Shown here one piece after another: positions 1 to 7,993 of a stretch of DNA of 42,887 nucleotides. Position 1 is the first letter of the stretch; every line of letters begins with the position of its first letter. The notes below the pieces were generated by a model. It searched no databases, was not told the DNA's origin, and was given only the letters and a program-made list of their open reading frames with translations. Source of the DNA: a virus; IMG/VR virus record IMGVR_UViG_3300044691_000246, positions 1-42,887 of that record; one strand, 5' to 3'. Position numbers and translations under genes: made by a program.

Positions 1-127
1 ATGCGCTCCAGGACACAGCCGCTCTTAGTCGGAATTACCACGGCACCAAGCGCCGATGACACCACATCCATTTGCAACACCCTCTACAACTACTCAACCA
101 AAGTTCTCGAAGGGCTTATCCCGGACG
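1..127. repeat. Terminal direct repeat, copy 1 (assembly overlap)
   Basis: These 127 bases are identical to the last 127 bases of the window (42761-42887). The large terminase reading frame runs through the join without a break. A length of exactly 127 equals a common largest k-mer of de Bruijn assemblers, so this is best read as the overlap of a circular contig rather than a biological terminal repeat. The genome is therefore circular or circularly permuted, about 42,760 bp. Confidence 0.93.
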
Positions 128-1089
128 ACCGCTTCTTTAGTTGGATCACAGAGCTAGACGGAGAACTCCTCAACGCAGCCGGGGAAGTCATCCAAGATGC
201 GGACCGTTGGGACGATGAATCGACGTGGGTCAAAGCGTGCCCCAACCTCGGAGTGACCGTCAAGATTGAGGACATGCGGCAAGAGGCGTTGGAAGCGAGC
301 AACGACCCCGAGAGCCTCAACGCCTTCAAAAGATATTCACTTAACATCCGCGTGGACGCCCAAGAGCAAGTCATAGGCACAGCGGATTGGGACAGATGCG
401 CCCGGCCCGGAGACCCAATAGCGTTGCGGAAAGAGACCCTCTCCAGGATGGCCGGGCGTATCTGCTTTAGTGCTTTGGATCTTGCGTTGACCGACGATAC
501 AAGTTCCCTTGGCTTGGTGTTCCCGCCGATGACCGAGGGCGAACTATGGGAGTTCGTCAACTTCTACTGGATTCCAGAAGACAACATCAAGGACCGGGTT
601 AACAAGCACCAAGTCCCGTACGACGTTTGGCGGGACCAAGGCTTCTTGATTACGACGCCCGGCAAGGTCACGGACTACGACTTTATCAGCGGCCATATCA
701 CGGAGCTGCGGAAAACATTTGACCTCCGTGAGTTGGCGTATGACCCGGCTTTGGCAAGTGGACTTATAAAAAAGGTGTTGCAAAGTGGATTCAAAACTGA
801 TAGGGTTGTGAAGTTCGCGCAAACGGCCATGAATTACGCCGCGCCGTGTGGGGACTTTGTGCGAGCCATTGCCCGGCGTGAAATCCAGCACGACGCGGAC
901 CCGGTCACGCGGTGGCAAATAACCAACCTCCGTTGGAAAAAGAATCACACGGGCCTCATTATGCCCGACAAAGAAAAAAGCATAGAGAAGATTGACGGCG
1001 TTGTTGCGGCAATCATGGCATACGGACGCGGGACTCACCCGGATAACGCAAAACTCTTAAAAGCAAAGCCAAAGGTCACGGTGCTATGA
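1..1089 (+). CDS. terL: Large terminase subunit, C-terminal 362 residues (continues from 42092)
   Basis: This is the downstream part of TerL; codon 1 here is residue 224 of a 585-residue protein that starts with GTG at 42092. It holds the end of the ATPase domain (LLVGITTAP, the coupling-motif region) and the RNase H-like nuclease domain that cuts concatemeric DNA into the prohead. The acidic motif FSALDLALTDD, with Asp at about residue 383 of the full protein, fits the first metal-binding residue of the nuclease. The length is usual for P27/HK97-type large terminases. The stop overlaps the portal start by 4 bases (ATGA). The gene is intact only if the circle is closed. Confidence 0.95.
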   Translation: MRSRTQPLLVGITTAPSADDTTSICNTLYNYSTKVLEGLIPDDRFFSWITELDGELLNAAGEVIQDADRWDDESTWVKACPNLGVTVKIEDMRQEALEASNDPESLNAFKRYSLNIRVDAQEQVIGTADWDRCARPGDPIALRKETLSRMAGRICFSALDLALTDDTSSLGLVFPPMTEGELWEFVNFYWIPEDNIKDRVNKHQVPYDVWRDQGFLITTPGKVTDYDFISGHITELRKTFDLRELAYDPALASGLIKKVLQSGFKTDRVVKFAQTAMNYAAPCGDFVRAIARREIQHDADPVTRWQITNLRWKKNHTGLIMPDKEKSIEKIDGVVAAIMAYGRGTHPDNAKLLKAKPKVTVL

Positions 1090-2606
1090 AGCTACTTTCC
1101 TTGAATCTAGAACAGCCCACGATGCGAGCGGATTACGAGTCGGGCGCAACAACCGGAGCGTCCCTCAAAGACATCGCGTCAATGGAGCAATTCCTCTTGG
1201 GCGTGCGGACGCACTCCGGGCAAACCGTGACGCCCGAGAAGGCGCGCCGTTGCTCCGCTGTTCTCGCGTGTATGCGCGGCATCAGTGAAGATGTATCGGC
1301 GTTGCCGCTCAAGCTATACAAGCGCGGCCCGAACGGGGACGCGGAAGCATTCGACCACAATCTATACAACATCTTGAACATGGCTCCCAACGACCTAATG
1401 ACGAGTATCGAGCTGCGAGAGCACATGATTTTTGACATGATGCTTTACGGCAACTTTTACAACCTCGTCAACGAGGACCCTGATAGCCCCGGCGACATCG
1501 GGTCCGTTTGGCCGCTCCAGGCCGGGTATGTTGTACGCAGATGGCAAGAGGCTATCTGGACATACACGGACCCATTGACGGGCGTCTCCGGGAGCTTCAC
1601 ACCGGATACCGTTTGGCGCGGGACCGTCATGTCCGCCAACGGCCTGGACGGAACGGCGTTGACGTTGCTCGCTCGCGAAGCTATCGGGTTACTCATCGCG
1701 GCGGAGGAACAGGGCGCGCGGTTGTTCTCCCAAGGTGTCCAGACAGACTTAACGTTGTCCAGCGACGAAACAGTGGACGAGGACCAAAAGACACAGCTCC
1801 GTCAAGCGTTCATGGCGCGGCACGCGGGTAGCAGTAACGCATGGATGCCTATGCTCTTGGAAGGCGGACTCAAAGCGGCCCGGCTCGGGTTGACTGCGCA
1901 AGAATCGCAGTACATCGAGGCGCGCGCCTTCCAAATCGGGGACGTTGCCCGCGTCTTTCGCTACCCGGACGTTTTGCTCGGGAGTCTCGGCAAGGGTAGC
2001 AAGGCGAGCACATACGCGAGCGCTGAACAGTTTTTTCAGAGCTACACCAAACACACCTTAGCACCGTGGACCGTACGAATAGAGCAGACATGCCACCGGG
2101 ACCTGCTAAACGCCAAAGAGAAATCGAAGTATTTCATCAAACACGACTTTGAGAGCCTCCTCCGGGGCGATACGGCGGCCCGGTATGCTTCGTACACCAC
2201 AGGCATAGCGTCCGGGTTCATGAGTCCAGCGGACGCCCGGCGCAAAGAAAACATGCCATATGTCGAAGGGTTGGATTATTACACCCGGCCACTCAACACG
2301 GCGGCGACGGCGGGCGGGGACGCGGCGGCGGTAAAACCAACCGACGTATCAGGCGAAGACGAATTGCCGCGCCGCGTAGCCAACCTCATCTTCAAGAAAG
2401 AGCGGAAGGCGCTCGTTCTAGGCAAGGGTGACGCGGAGTATTTTTACGGACACTTTAGCGGCTTCCTGGAGGACACCACAGGCGCGGACGCCACGAGCGT
2501 ACACGATTACCTGGAGATGCGCCGCACCAACCCGGACAGATTTTCAACCGAAGCACAGGACGCGGCAATCGCGGCTCTCATATCCCTCTGCAAAAAGGAC
2601 AACTAA
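1086..2606 (+). CDS. Portal protein, HK97 family
   Basis: The 506-residue product fits the HK97 portal family, which forms the dodecameric ring at the capsid vertex through which TerL pumps DNA. Typical landmarks are CSAVLACMRGISEDVSALP near residues 57-75, the NLYNILNMAPND block, the stretch MTSIELREHMIFDMMLYGN, and the late YTRPLN segment. It starts with ATG overlapping the TerL stop and its own stop overlaps the next start (TAATG), so it is translationally coupled on both sides in the order TerL-portal-protease-capsid, standard for this head type. A variable, polar C-terminal tail follows residue 400. Confidence 0.93.
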   Translation: MKLLSLNLEQPTMRADYESGATTGASLKDIASMEQFLLGVRTHSGQTVTPEKARRCSAVLACMRGISEDVSALPLKLYKRGPNGDAEAFDHNLYNILNMAPNDLMTSIELREHMIFDMMLYGNFYNLVNEDPDSPGDIGSVWPLQAGYVVRRWQEAIWTYTDPLTGVSGSFTPDTVWRGTVMSANGLDGTALTLLAREAIGLLIAAEEQGARLFSQGVQTDLTLSSDETVDEDQKTQLRQAFMARHAGSSNAWMPMLLEGGLKAARLGLTAQESQYIEARAFQIGDVARVFRYPDVLLGSLGKGSKASTYASAEQFFQSYTKHTLAPWTVRIEQTCHRDLLNAKEKSKYFIKHDFESLLRGDTAARYASYTTGIASGFMSPADARRKENMPYVEGLDYYTRPLNTAATAGGDAAAVKPTDVSGEDELPRRVANLIFKKERKALVLGKGDAEYFYGHFSGFLEDTTGADATSVHDYLEMRRTNPDRFSTEAQDAAIAALISLCKKDN

Positions 2607-3475
2607 TGGACACCCGGAACCTCTATCTATTAACTCGCTCGCCACTATGGGCCATCAAGTCCGAAGCGGTCCTTGAGGCAATCTCCCGCATATCATCCGT
2701 CCGCGCCGTTGGGGAGTGGAACGCAGCGAAGCCCTCGTTGCAGGGCAAAGGGACCAACAAAATCGCCATCATCCCAATACAAGGTGTCCTCACCAAAGAC
2801 GGCCCGAGCTACTACGGGGCGAATTACGACACGATAACGAGCGCCCTGGAGAGCGCCGGAGCGGATTCATCAGTAAAGCGCGTCGTCCTCGCGGTGGACT
2901 CACCGGGCGGTGAGGTGACGGGCTTGCCGGAGACAGCCGGGGTCCTCGCAGCGGTCGCGAAGATTAAGCCCGTGTCCGCGATTGTCGAAGGGACATCGGC
3001 GTCCGCCGCGTATTGGTTGACGAGCCAAGCGCACGACATCACATTGACCCCGAGCGGCGAAGTAGGCTCTGTGGGCGTCCGCATGATGCACGTTGACGTA
3101 TCCAAGATGCTTGAAGACATGGGCTACAAAATCACGGAGCTGCACTCGGGCGAATTCAAGACCGAGTGGTCCCCGTACAAGCCTCTGACAGAGGGTGCCC
3201 AAGCCGATATGCAAACCCGCTTGGATTCGACGCACCAAGACTTTATCGGGTCCGTTGCCGGTGGCCGGGGAGCACGTGCAAGCGCGGAAATCACACAGGC
3301 GCGCTTTGGCGAGGGCCGCATGTTCGGAAGTGCTGCGGCCATGACGCACGGACTTGTGGACAAGATCCAATCCGCCCGCGAATTCTACCGCGCCATCATG
3401 CCGCCGCAAGAAGAAACCCCGGCAGCAGGTTTCCCGATGCGCTCGCGCCTCAACCTTGAAAGGGGCCGGTACTAA
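2606..3475 (+). CDS. Head maturation protease, S49 (SppA-like) family
   Basis: The 289-residue protein has the S49 peptidase fold: AVDSPGGEVTG at 96-106 (oxyanion region), the serine nucleophile in SASAAYW (Ser133), SGEVGSVGV at 150-158, and GEFKTEWSPYKPLT with the probable catalytic Lys185. In phages with this gene order the enzyme processes the capsid and scaffold domain during prohead maturation. It sits between portal and capsid with a TAATG coupling to the portal. No signal peptide is present, as expected for a cytoplasmic phage protease rather than a host SppA. A second, unrelated prohead-protease-like protein lies at 35637. Confidence 0.9.
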   Translation: MDTRNLYLLTRSPLWAIKSEAVLEAISRISSVRAVGEWNAAKPSLQGKGTNKIAIIPIQGVLTKDGPSYYGANYDTITSALESAGADSSVKRVVLAVDSPGGEVTGLPETAGVLAAVAKIKPVSAIVEGTSASAAYWLTSQAHDITLTPSGEVGSVGVRMMHVDVSKMLEDMGYKITELHSGEFKTEWSPYKPLTEGAQADMQTRLDSTHQDFIGSVAGGRGARASAEITQARFGEGRMFGSAAAMTHGLVDKIQSAREFYRAIMPPQEETPAAGFPMRSRLNLERGRY

Positions 3476-3584
3476 AAGTTTAAAGGGCTGCCCAGCTAAA
3501 AAGGGCCGGGTCACTATCGCTAGCTCCCTCTAATACGGGGATGGAGGCGAAGCACCAAAAATTCGTAACACAAAGGGACACACA

Positions 3585-4844
3585 ATGAAGCTTTTCGACA
3601 TGAAACAACAGCGCGAAGCGGCACTCGCTAAAGCTGACCACCTTGTAACCGCAGCAGAGACAGCCGGACGCCCTTTGTCCGATAACGAAAACACCGACGT
3701 TGACGCGGCTATGGCCGAAGTCCACGCACTTAACCCACAGATCGACCGCGTTGAGAAGCTGAATACGCTTCGCTCGCAGTTCCCCACGGGCCGCGTGATT
3801 GCGGAACCCACCAACGCAACACAGCCGGGCCGTCGTGGTGCGTTCTCTTCCGAGTACGCGGCAGACTTCGCAGCCTATTGCGCATCTCGCGGAACGAACG
3901 TCGGTGCGGCTCTCGCAGCTCACCGGGACGAGATGGGCGGGTTTGCTTTCCCCGGAACCCGCGCGAACGCCGCAAGCTACGAAGGCAGCAACGCAGCGGG
4001 CGGTTACGCGGTCCCGTCGCAGGTTGAGGGAGTGTTCGTGCCCTTGGCTCCCCCGGAGTTCGGCGTCCAGAAGCTTGCGACCGTCGTTCCTACCACGATG
4101 GACACCCGGTATCCCCGGAAGGCAGCGCACGGCACCGCAGCAGCCAAGGCAGAGTCCGGTGGAGCTAGCAACAGCTTCGGCGGCACGGATGCTGCAATCG
4201 AGCAGTTCACTTTGTCCGCGTACATGGTTGGTCATGCCGAGGACGCATCGTGGGAACTCCTCCAGGATGTAAACCAGTTCCAGGGTTTCATGTCGGATGA
4301 CGTGCTTCTTTCCATCGCCATTCTCAAGGAATCGTGGTTTGTCAGTGGGTCCGGTGCCGGACAGGCGCAAGGGCTTATCGGCAACACAGGGACCGGCGTA
4401 ACGGCGGCGGTTGCTGATGCCAAGGGTAACCTCTTGAGCATTGACGCGACCTTCGATGTCATGGGCACCTTGAACGCTGTTTATCATCCGCGCGCGTCGT
4501 GGCTGATGAATCGCGCCTCGTCCATTGAGCTGCGAAAGGCACAGGCACAGACGAACCTGTTTGAGCCGGTCTTCAATCGCACGAATGGACAGGACTACCT
4601 CCACGGCTACCCGGTTGAGTACTCAACCGCGATGCCTTCGATTGCTGCAACCGCTACTCCCGTTCTCTTCGGGGACTTCAAGAGCGGTTACATCATCGGC
4701 GAACGTGGCGGCGCGGGCGTCAATGTCAAGATCCTGGACCAGCCGAAGGCGTTGCAGGGGCTTTTGACCATCCTCGGTTACCAGCGTGTTGACGGACGTA
4801 TCCGCCGTTCGGAGGCAATCCAGGCAATCACTCTCCACGCATAA
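3585..4844 (+). CDS. Major capsid protein, HK97 gp5 family
   Basis: The 419-residue protein begins with a charged, helical N-terminal region of about 100 residues (QQREAALAKADHL..., VHALNPQIDRVEKLNTL), which resembles the delta or scaffolding domain of HK97-type capsids. The body starts near SNAAGGYAVPSQVEG and includes ELLQDVNQFQGFMSDDVLLSIA (spine-helix region) and WLMNRASSIELRKAQ. The delta domain is probably removed by the upstream S49 protease. The start ATG has an AAGGGA ribosome site. It is separated from the protease by 109 bases without a gene and followed by a strong terminator hairpin, which fits a highly expressed single-gene unit. Confidence 0.93.
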   Translation: MKLFDMKQQREAALAKADHLVTAAETAGRPLSDNENTDVDAAMAEVHALNPQIDRVEKLNTLRSQFPTGRVIAEPTNATQPGRRGAFSSEYAADFAAYCASRGTNVGAALAAHRDEMGGFAFPGTRANAASYEGSNAAGGYAVPSQVEGVFVPLAPPEFGVQKLATVVPTTMDTRYPRKAAHGTAAAKAESGGASNSFGGTDAAIEQFTLSAYMVGHAEDASWELLQDVNQFQGFMSDDVLLSIAILKESWFVSGSGAGQAQGLIGNTGTGVTAAVADAKGNLLSIDATFDVMGTLNAVYHPRASWLMNRASSIELRKAQAQTNLFEPVFNRTNGQDYLHGYPVEYSTAMPSIAATATPVLFGDFKSGYIIGERGGAGVNVKILDQPKALQGLLTILGYQRVDGRIRRSEAIQAITLHA

Positions 4845-4873
4845 GACCGCGTGACACGACGTAACAGCGAAGA

Positions 4874-4917
4874 GCGGTTGGGGAGAGTCTTCCCCGGCGA
4901 ACCCCAACCGCGCTTTT
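4874..4917 (+). terminator. Intrinsic terminator after the capsid gene
   Basis: A perfect 10-bp stem (GCGGTTGGGG at 4874-4883 with CCCCAACCGC at 4902-4911) is followed by GCTTTTG. It lies 30 bases after the capsid stop and 24 before the next gene. It probably attenuates the head operon so that the capsid mRNA is more abundant than the tail mRNA. Confidence 0.75.
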
Positions 4918-4940
4918 GTCACATTTGAAAAAGGACAAAT

Positions 4941-5513
4941 ATGTCTCTGCAAATCACAGCGCCGCCCACGGTTGAGCCAGTCACCTTAGATGAGGTGAAA
5001 AAGCGGCTTCGCCTTAGCACCGCCGCAGACGACGGGGACATCTTGGGGCATATCGTAGCGGCCCGTGAGTTTGCCGAGAAAGTTTCGCGGCGGAGTTTGA
5101 CCGTCAAGTCCTATGCGTTTTGCATGGATAGGTTTCCGCACCCATACGAGCCTATTAGCCTTCCGGCCCCGCCGCTCGTCTCGGTCACGGCAGTTAAGTA
5201 TTTCGATGAGTCGCTTACACAACAGACTTGGCTCGCCACCGAGTATTTTGTCGCATCGAACAACGTCCCGGCGCTCATTGTCCCTAAGCCTGGACTCATC
5301 TACCCATCAACCGGGCGCGTCCCCGGCGCGGTCGAAGTGGACTTCATCGCGGGATTTCTTCCGGCAGCGTGTCCCGAGCATTTGAAAGAGGGTATCCGGC
5401 AGCTCGCGGTACACATTTACGACCACCCGGAAGCGGTCACTTCGGAGGGCTTGAAAGAGGCACCTCTCGCTTTGATGTCATTCCTCACAGCCAACAAAGT
5501 TTACGTGTTCTAA
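4941..5513 (+). CDS. Head-tail connector (gp6-like / phiE125 gp8 family)
   Basis: This 190-residue protein has the typical opening of head-tail connector (adaptor) proteins: PPTVEPVTLDEVKKRLRL followed by helices with EFAEKVSRRSLTVKSYAF. It then has a beta-rich centre (LPAPPLVSVTAVKYFDESL..., YFVASNNVPALIVP) and a helical end (LKEGIRQLAVHIYDHPEAV). Such proteins form the ring below the portal that seals the head and accepts the tail. It starts with ATG behind AAAAAGGA and is first in the connector cluster after the capsid terminator. The position, length and N-terminal motif agree; no single catalytic motif is expected. Confidence 0.85.
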   Translation: MSLQITAPPTVEPVTLDEVKKRLRLSTAADDGDILGHIVAAREFAEKVSRRSLTVKSYAFCMDRFPHPYEPISLPAPPLVSVTAVKYFDESLTQQTWLATEYFVASNNVPALIVPKPGLIYPSTGRVPGAVEVDFIAGFLPAACPEHLKEGIRQLAVHIYDHPEAVTSEGLKEAPLALMSFLTANKVYVF

Positions 5514-5520
5514 GGACGAT

Positions 5521-5835
5521 ATGCGGACGCACACAGCTAGCGAATTACGGTTTATCGGAGACATCCTCGGCCCGGATAGCGTGGTCCGCGCGCAAAAAGT
5601 CCGCTGTGGCGTTGACAATCTATCGGGCCGCCGCCTGGAACAAGCACAGCTCACAAACTCCGAAGTTTCCGCGATGATTGTGTTTCGTAAGGGTGACGCC
5701 GCGCTCTTGGATAAGAGCTGCTATGTCGTGGTTGACGGTGTGACGCACGTTGTTGATTACCTGATGGACTCAAACGAACCGCGTCCGGGGATGTGGCTTG
5801 AGGTCTATTGCCACATAGAGGGAGACGGAAAATGA
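5521..5835 (+). CDS. Head closure protein (SPP1 gp16-like)
   Basis: The product is 104 residues, beta-rich, with DNLSGRRLEQAQLTNSEVSAMIVFRKGDAALLDKSCYVVVDG and VDYLMDSNEPRPGMWLEVYCH. This fits the small head-tail adaptor or stopper family, which keeps packaged DNA in the head. It begins 8 bases after the connector gene with an AAGGA ribosome site and its stop overlaps the next start (ATGA). The family call rests on size, beta-strand pattern and position between the gp6-like connector and the DUF3168 protein; sequence similarity in this family is weak. Confidence 0.7.
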   Translation: MRTHTASELRFIGDILGPDSVVRAQKVRCGVDNLSGRRLEQAQLTNSEVSAMIVFRKGDAALLDKSCYVVVDGVTHVVDYLMDSNEPRPGMWLEVYCHIEGDGK

Positions 5836-6221
5836 TGCTTGACGGGTTTATCTCGCTCATCACGGCGCACGGCTCGGTAGGTTCGCGTGTCTATAAGAGT
5901 GTCCTGCCACGCGGCTACGTATTACCCGCTATCGCTATACATCGTTACGGCGGCGCACAGGATTACGACTACGCGGGGCCTGTGGATGTCCGGGAAGACC
6001 AAATCCAAATAGATGTGTATGTCGATGCGGCGGACGATACGGTCCTGGAGGCTATCCGCGCACTCATATCCGGTTACGTTGGGACGTTGCCGGACGGGAC
6101 GGTCGTCCAGGCGTGTTATTTAGAGCGCGAAATGGACATGCCGTTTCTTCCGAACGCGGACACCAAAGGTATCGCTAACCGATCAACGCTCGGTTTCCGA
6201 GTGGTTAGCAAACGAAGTTAG
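5832..6221 (+). CDS. Tail completion protein, DUF3168 (gp17-like)
   Basis: Starting at ATG 5832 (overlapping the upstream stop), the product has 129 residues. It has the DUF3168 signature: an N-terminal LITAHGSVGSRVYKSVLPRGYVLPAIAIHRYG, a central VREDQIQIDVYVDAADDTVLEAIRALI, and the end FRVVSKRS. DUF3168 proteins cap the tail tube at the head-proximal end (SPP1 gp17, lambda gpU-like role) and join the tail to the head stopper. A longer in-frame start at 5808 lies inside the previous gene and has no ribosome site. The gene lies just upstream of the tail tube gene, as expected. Confidence 0.83.
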   Translation: MMLDGFISLITAHGSVGSRVYKSVLPRGYVLPAIAIHRYGGAQDYDYAGPVDVREDQIQIDVYVDAADDTVLEAIRALISGYVGTLPDGTVVQACYLEREMDMPFLPNADTKGIANRSTLGFRVVSKRS

Positions 6222-6272
6222 TCAAACAGCGGCGCGGCGCTATCCGCGAAGGGAACGAATAGGAGTAATAAA

Positions 6273-6689
6273 ATGTCACAGGTTATCGGTCACGGCTCAC
6301 AACTTGAACTCGGAAACGGCGCGTCCGGCACCGAGATATTTCTACCCATCTCGGGCGTCTTGAGCATCGATCTTGGGTCCAACAAGGTCGATACGCACGA
6401 CAAAACCGACATGGGCACACCCACCAACAAGCGCGTCTTCATCGGCGGCCTGGAGAACTCGGGAGACATCAGCGTCAAGCTGAACGTCAAACCGGGCGAT
6501 GCTTCGCAATTGGCGTTGGCAACGGCAAAGGACGGGTTGGAGCACAACTTCAAGGCCATCTATCCCGGCGCAATTCGGACCATCTTTTTCGCGGGCATCA
6601 TCACGTCCATCGATGAGTCCATCCCGGACGACAAGCTCCCAACGTATTCGGTAAAGATCCAAATCAGCGGGGACAAGACCGTCTCCTAA
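6273..6689 (+). CDS. Major tail tube protein
   Basis: This 138-residue protein has the features of siphovirus tail tube proteins: an N-terminal GHGSQLELGNG, then FLPISGVLSIDLGSNKVDTHDKTDMG, then a series of beta strands (GDISVKLNVKPGD, TIFFAGIITSIDESIPDDKLPTYSVKIQISG). Tube proteins stack as hexameric rings around the tape measure protein. A strong ribosome site (AGGAG) precedes the ATG. It is followed by a very stable hairpin and then the tail assembly chaperones, the conserved order of long-tailed phages. No C-terminal Ig-like decoration domain is present. Confidence 0.87.
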   Translation: MSQVIGHGSQLELGNGASGTEIFLPISGVLSIDLGSNKVDTHDKTDMGTPTNKRVFIGGLENSGDISVKLNVKPGDASQLALATAKDGLEHNFKAIYPGAIRTIFFAGIITSIDESIPDDKLPTYSVKIQISGDKTVS

Positions 6690-6705
6690 CCAGCGGCCTA
6701 TTCGG

Positions 6706-6725
6706 GGCGGGCCGAGAGGCCCGCC
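6706..6725 (+). terminator. Stable hairpin after the tail tube gene
   Basis: GGCGGGCC-GAGA-GGCCCGCC is a perfect 8-bp stem with a GNRA-type tetraloop, 17 bases after the tail tube stop. There is no T-run, so it may stabilise the 3' end of the tail tube message or cause partial or factor-dependent termination rather than act as a classic intrinsic terminator. Confidence 0.5.
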
Positions 6726-6753
6726 TCCCTAACTCACCAAACGAAAGGACCAC

Positions 6754-7143
6754 ATGAGCAACACGAACCTAGTTGAATTGGTGGTAAAACAGCCGCTCAT
6801 TCTGAAGACGGCGGAGAGGGAATACGTTATCGAGTTCCCGCTCTCTGCTGTCATCAAGGCCGAGGAGAAACTAGGCCGGTCCCTAAAGGCTCCCGCCGAT
6901 TGGTTCGGCGCGCCCGCGAAGGATATCCCGGCTCTGTTGGAGGCCGGACTCAGCAAGCACCACCCGGACGTTACGCCGGAAGAGATCCAAGCTATATGCG
7001 ACGGCATTAGCCCGGAGGCGTACACAGAGTTCACAGAGGCTATAGGTGCCGTGGCGTTCCCTCGGTGGTTGGCAAGGTTCAAAGAGAACTTGGAAAAGCT
7101 CAAGGGTACAAGCCCAAAAGCTCCGAGCGTGGACGCCCTTTAG
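6754..7143 (+). CDS. Tail assembly chaperone, short form (gpG-like)
   Basis: The 129-residue protein (LVELVVKQPLILKTAEREYVIEFPLSAVIKAEEKLGRSL...) fits the tail assembly chaperones that coat the tape measure protein before tube polymerisation. It lies between tail tube and tape measure, where lambda has G and GT. In its last codons it carries a slippery heptamer (7113-7119), and a second open frame overlaps its end in the -1 frame. Most ribosomes would end at the TAG at 7141-7143 to give this short form. The start ATG has an AAAGGA ribosome site. Confidence 0.85.
   Translation: MSNTNLVELVVKQPLILKTAEREYVIEFPLSAVIKAEEKLGRSLKAPADWFGAPAKDIPALLEAGLSKHHPDVTPEEIQAICDGISPEAYTEFTEAIGAVAFPRWLARFKENLEKLKGTSPKAPSVDAL
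7113..7119 (+). promoter_or_regulatory. Programmed -1 ribosomal frameshift site
   Basis: In the frame of the short chaperone the sequence reads AGC CCA AAA GCT, so the heptamer C CCA AAA matches the X XXY YYZ slippery pattern. After tandem slippage the next codon is AGC at 7119, in the frame that stays open to 7574. The site is 22 bases before the zero-frame stop. The placement between tail tube and tape measure is the same as lambda G/GT. Confidence 0.83.
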
Positions 7144-7574
7144 AAGACGCTCCACGCACCTGGACGGATATATGGGCGATGTGCCGCCGCGACCACGGTC
7201 TTTCATGGGCCGAGTTTTTGGATATCACGTTGGCACAGCTCGAAGCATTGGAGGAACGGAGGGCCATCTCGATACGACACGAACGATTCAACGCGGCGTT
7301 GATAACGTCCGCATTGATAAACGCCAACCGTTCGGCGGACTCGCAGTCTGTTTCGCCCTTTGACTTCCTACCGGGGTTCGACCGACCGGAAGAGGACGAG
7401 AAAGAAAAAATCCGGCGCTCTGTGAAGCACGCTATAGCCATAGCGTTTACACAGATGAAAGGTAAAACCCGCGAAGAAATCTTGGAGGAGAAAACCAAGA
7501 TGGTGTCGCGAATGAAAGCTAACGGAATAGAGGACCCGGAAGGACTAATCCGGGAGGTGTTCCCGGAGTTGTAA
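7119..7574 (+). CDS. Frameshift extension of the tail assembly chaperone (GT-like)
   Basis: This frame encodes about 151 residues (SSERGRPLEDAPRTWTDIW..., ISIRHERFNAALITSALINANR..., ending GLIREVFPEL). It is read as the C-terminal part of a fusion: residues 1-122 of the chaperone (6754-7119) plus this extension, about 273 residues in all. The T-like part is thought to contact the tail tube protein during assembly. No good independent start or ribosome site is visible; a GTG or TTG inside the upstream gene could open the frame but would not fit the conserved G/GT arrangement. It is acidic and helical with EEDEKEKIRRSVKHAIAIAF. Confidence 0.8.
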   Translation, partial: SSERGRPLEDAPRTWTDIWAMCRRDHGLSWAEFLDITLAQLEALEERRAISIRHERFNAALITSALINANRSADSQSVSPFDFLPGFDRPEEDEKEKIRRSVKHAIAIAFTQMKGKTREEILEEKTKMVSRMKANGIEDPEGLIREVFPEL

Positions 7575-7841
7575 ATGGCAAGCTGCCCTGATTTGAAGGT
7601 AACCATAACCGTGGATGTTGTAGAGCGCGGACAAGCCACGTTTGTAGGGAAGTGGGCCGAGCAATTCGAGTGCGCTGCGTGCGGGCATATCGATTGTATG
7701 GCGGGCGGCTGGCGGTACGTGTGCCGGGAGTGCGGAAACCGTGGTGCGCTAAACCCTGTGGTTGCCCGTTGGGTCATTCGCAGGACAGGCTTTTGGCCTT
7801 GGCAGACAATCGGACGCTTCGAGAAAAAGGCGGCGCTATGA
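7575..7841 (+). CDS. Small zinc-ribbon protein, unknown function
   Basis: The product has 88 residues. Two cysteine pairs, CAAC at about 34-37 and CREC at about 53-56, with GHIDCMAGGWRYV between them, look like a zinc ribbon. The start ATG follows the previous stop by one base, so it is translated as part of the tail operon. I do not recognise a named family. It lies between the tail chaperones and the tail completion protein, where small accessory genes are common. The C-terminal half (WVIRRTGFWPWQTIGRFEKK) is basic and aromatic, which would suit nucleic acid or protein binding, but this is inference. Confidence 0.75.
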   Translation: MASCPDLKVTITVDVVERGQATFVGKWAEQFECAACGHIDCMAGGWRYVCRECGNRGALNPVVARWVIRRTGFWPWQTIGRFEKKAAL

Positions 7842-7993
7842 ACGCGATGCACGACCGCTTGATGGAGCCGCACGAGTTGGCGAACCTGCTAGGCGAGGAC
7901 TTTTGCGCGGAGTTGCGGGCCGAGGCGCTCCGACAGCGGGACAACCCGCCCGCACGCAACGGAAACGGATGCACGAAAAGGAACGGTGCGTGA
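7838..7993 (+). CDS. Small hypothetical protein (51 aa)
   Basis: ATG at 7838 overlaps the stop of the zinc-ribbon gene (ATGA), and its own stop overlaps the next start (TGATG). The product is short and charged (MEPHELANLLGEDFCAELRAEALRQRD). The double overlap in the same style as the neighbouring genes is the main support. It occupies the otherwise empty 150 bases between two real genes. Function unknown. Confidence 0.6.
   Translation: MNAMHDRLMEPHELANLLGEDFCAELRAEALRQRDNPPARNGNGCTKRNGA

Noticed and set aside
1-127. Biological direct terminal repeats of a linear phage
   Set aside because: Real terminal repeats are usually longer and seldom lie inside terL; a length of exactly 127 fits assembler overlap.
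3480-4604. Long open frame (374 codons) on the minus strand over the capsid gene
   Set aside because: It is the antisense shadow of the capsid gene: no ribosome site, Cys- and Arg-rich composition and no recognisable pattern.
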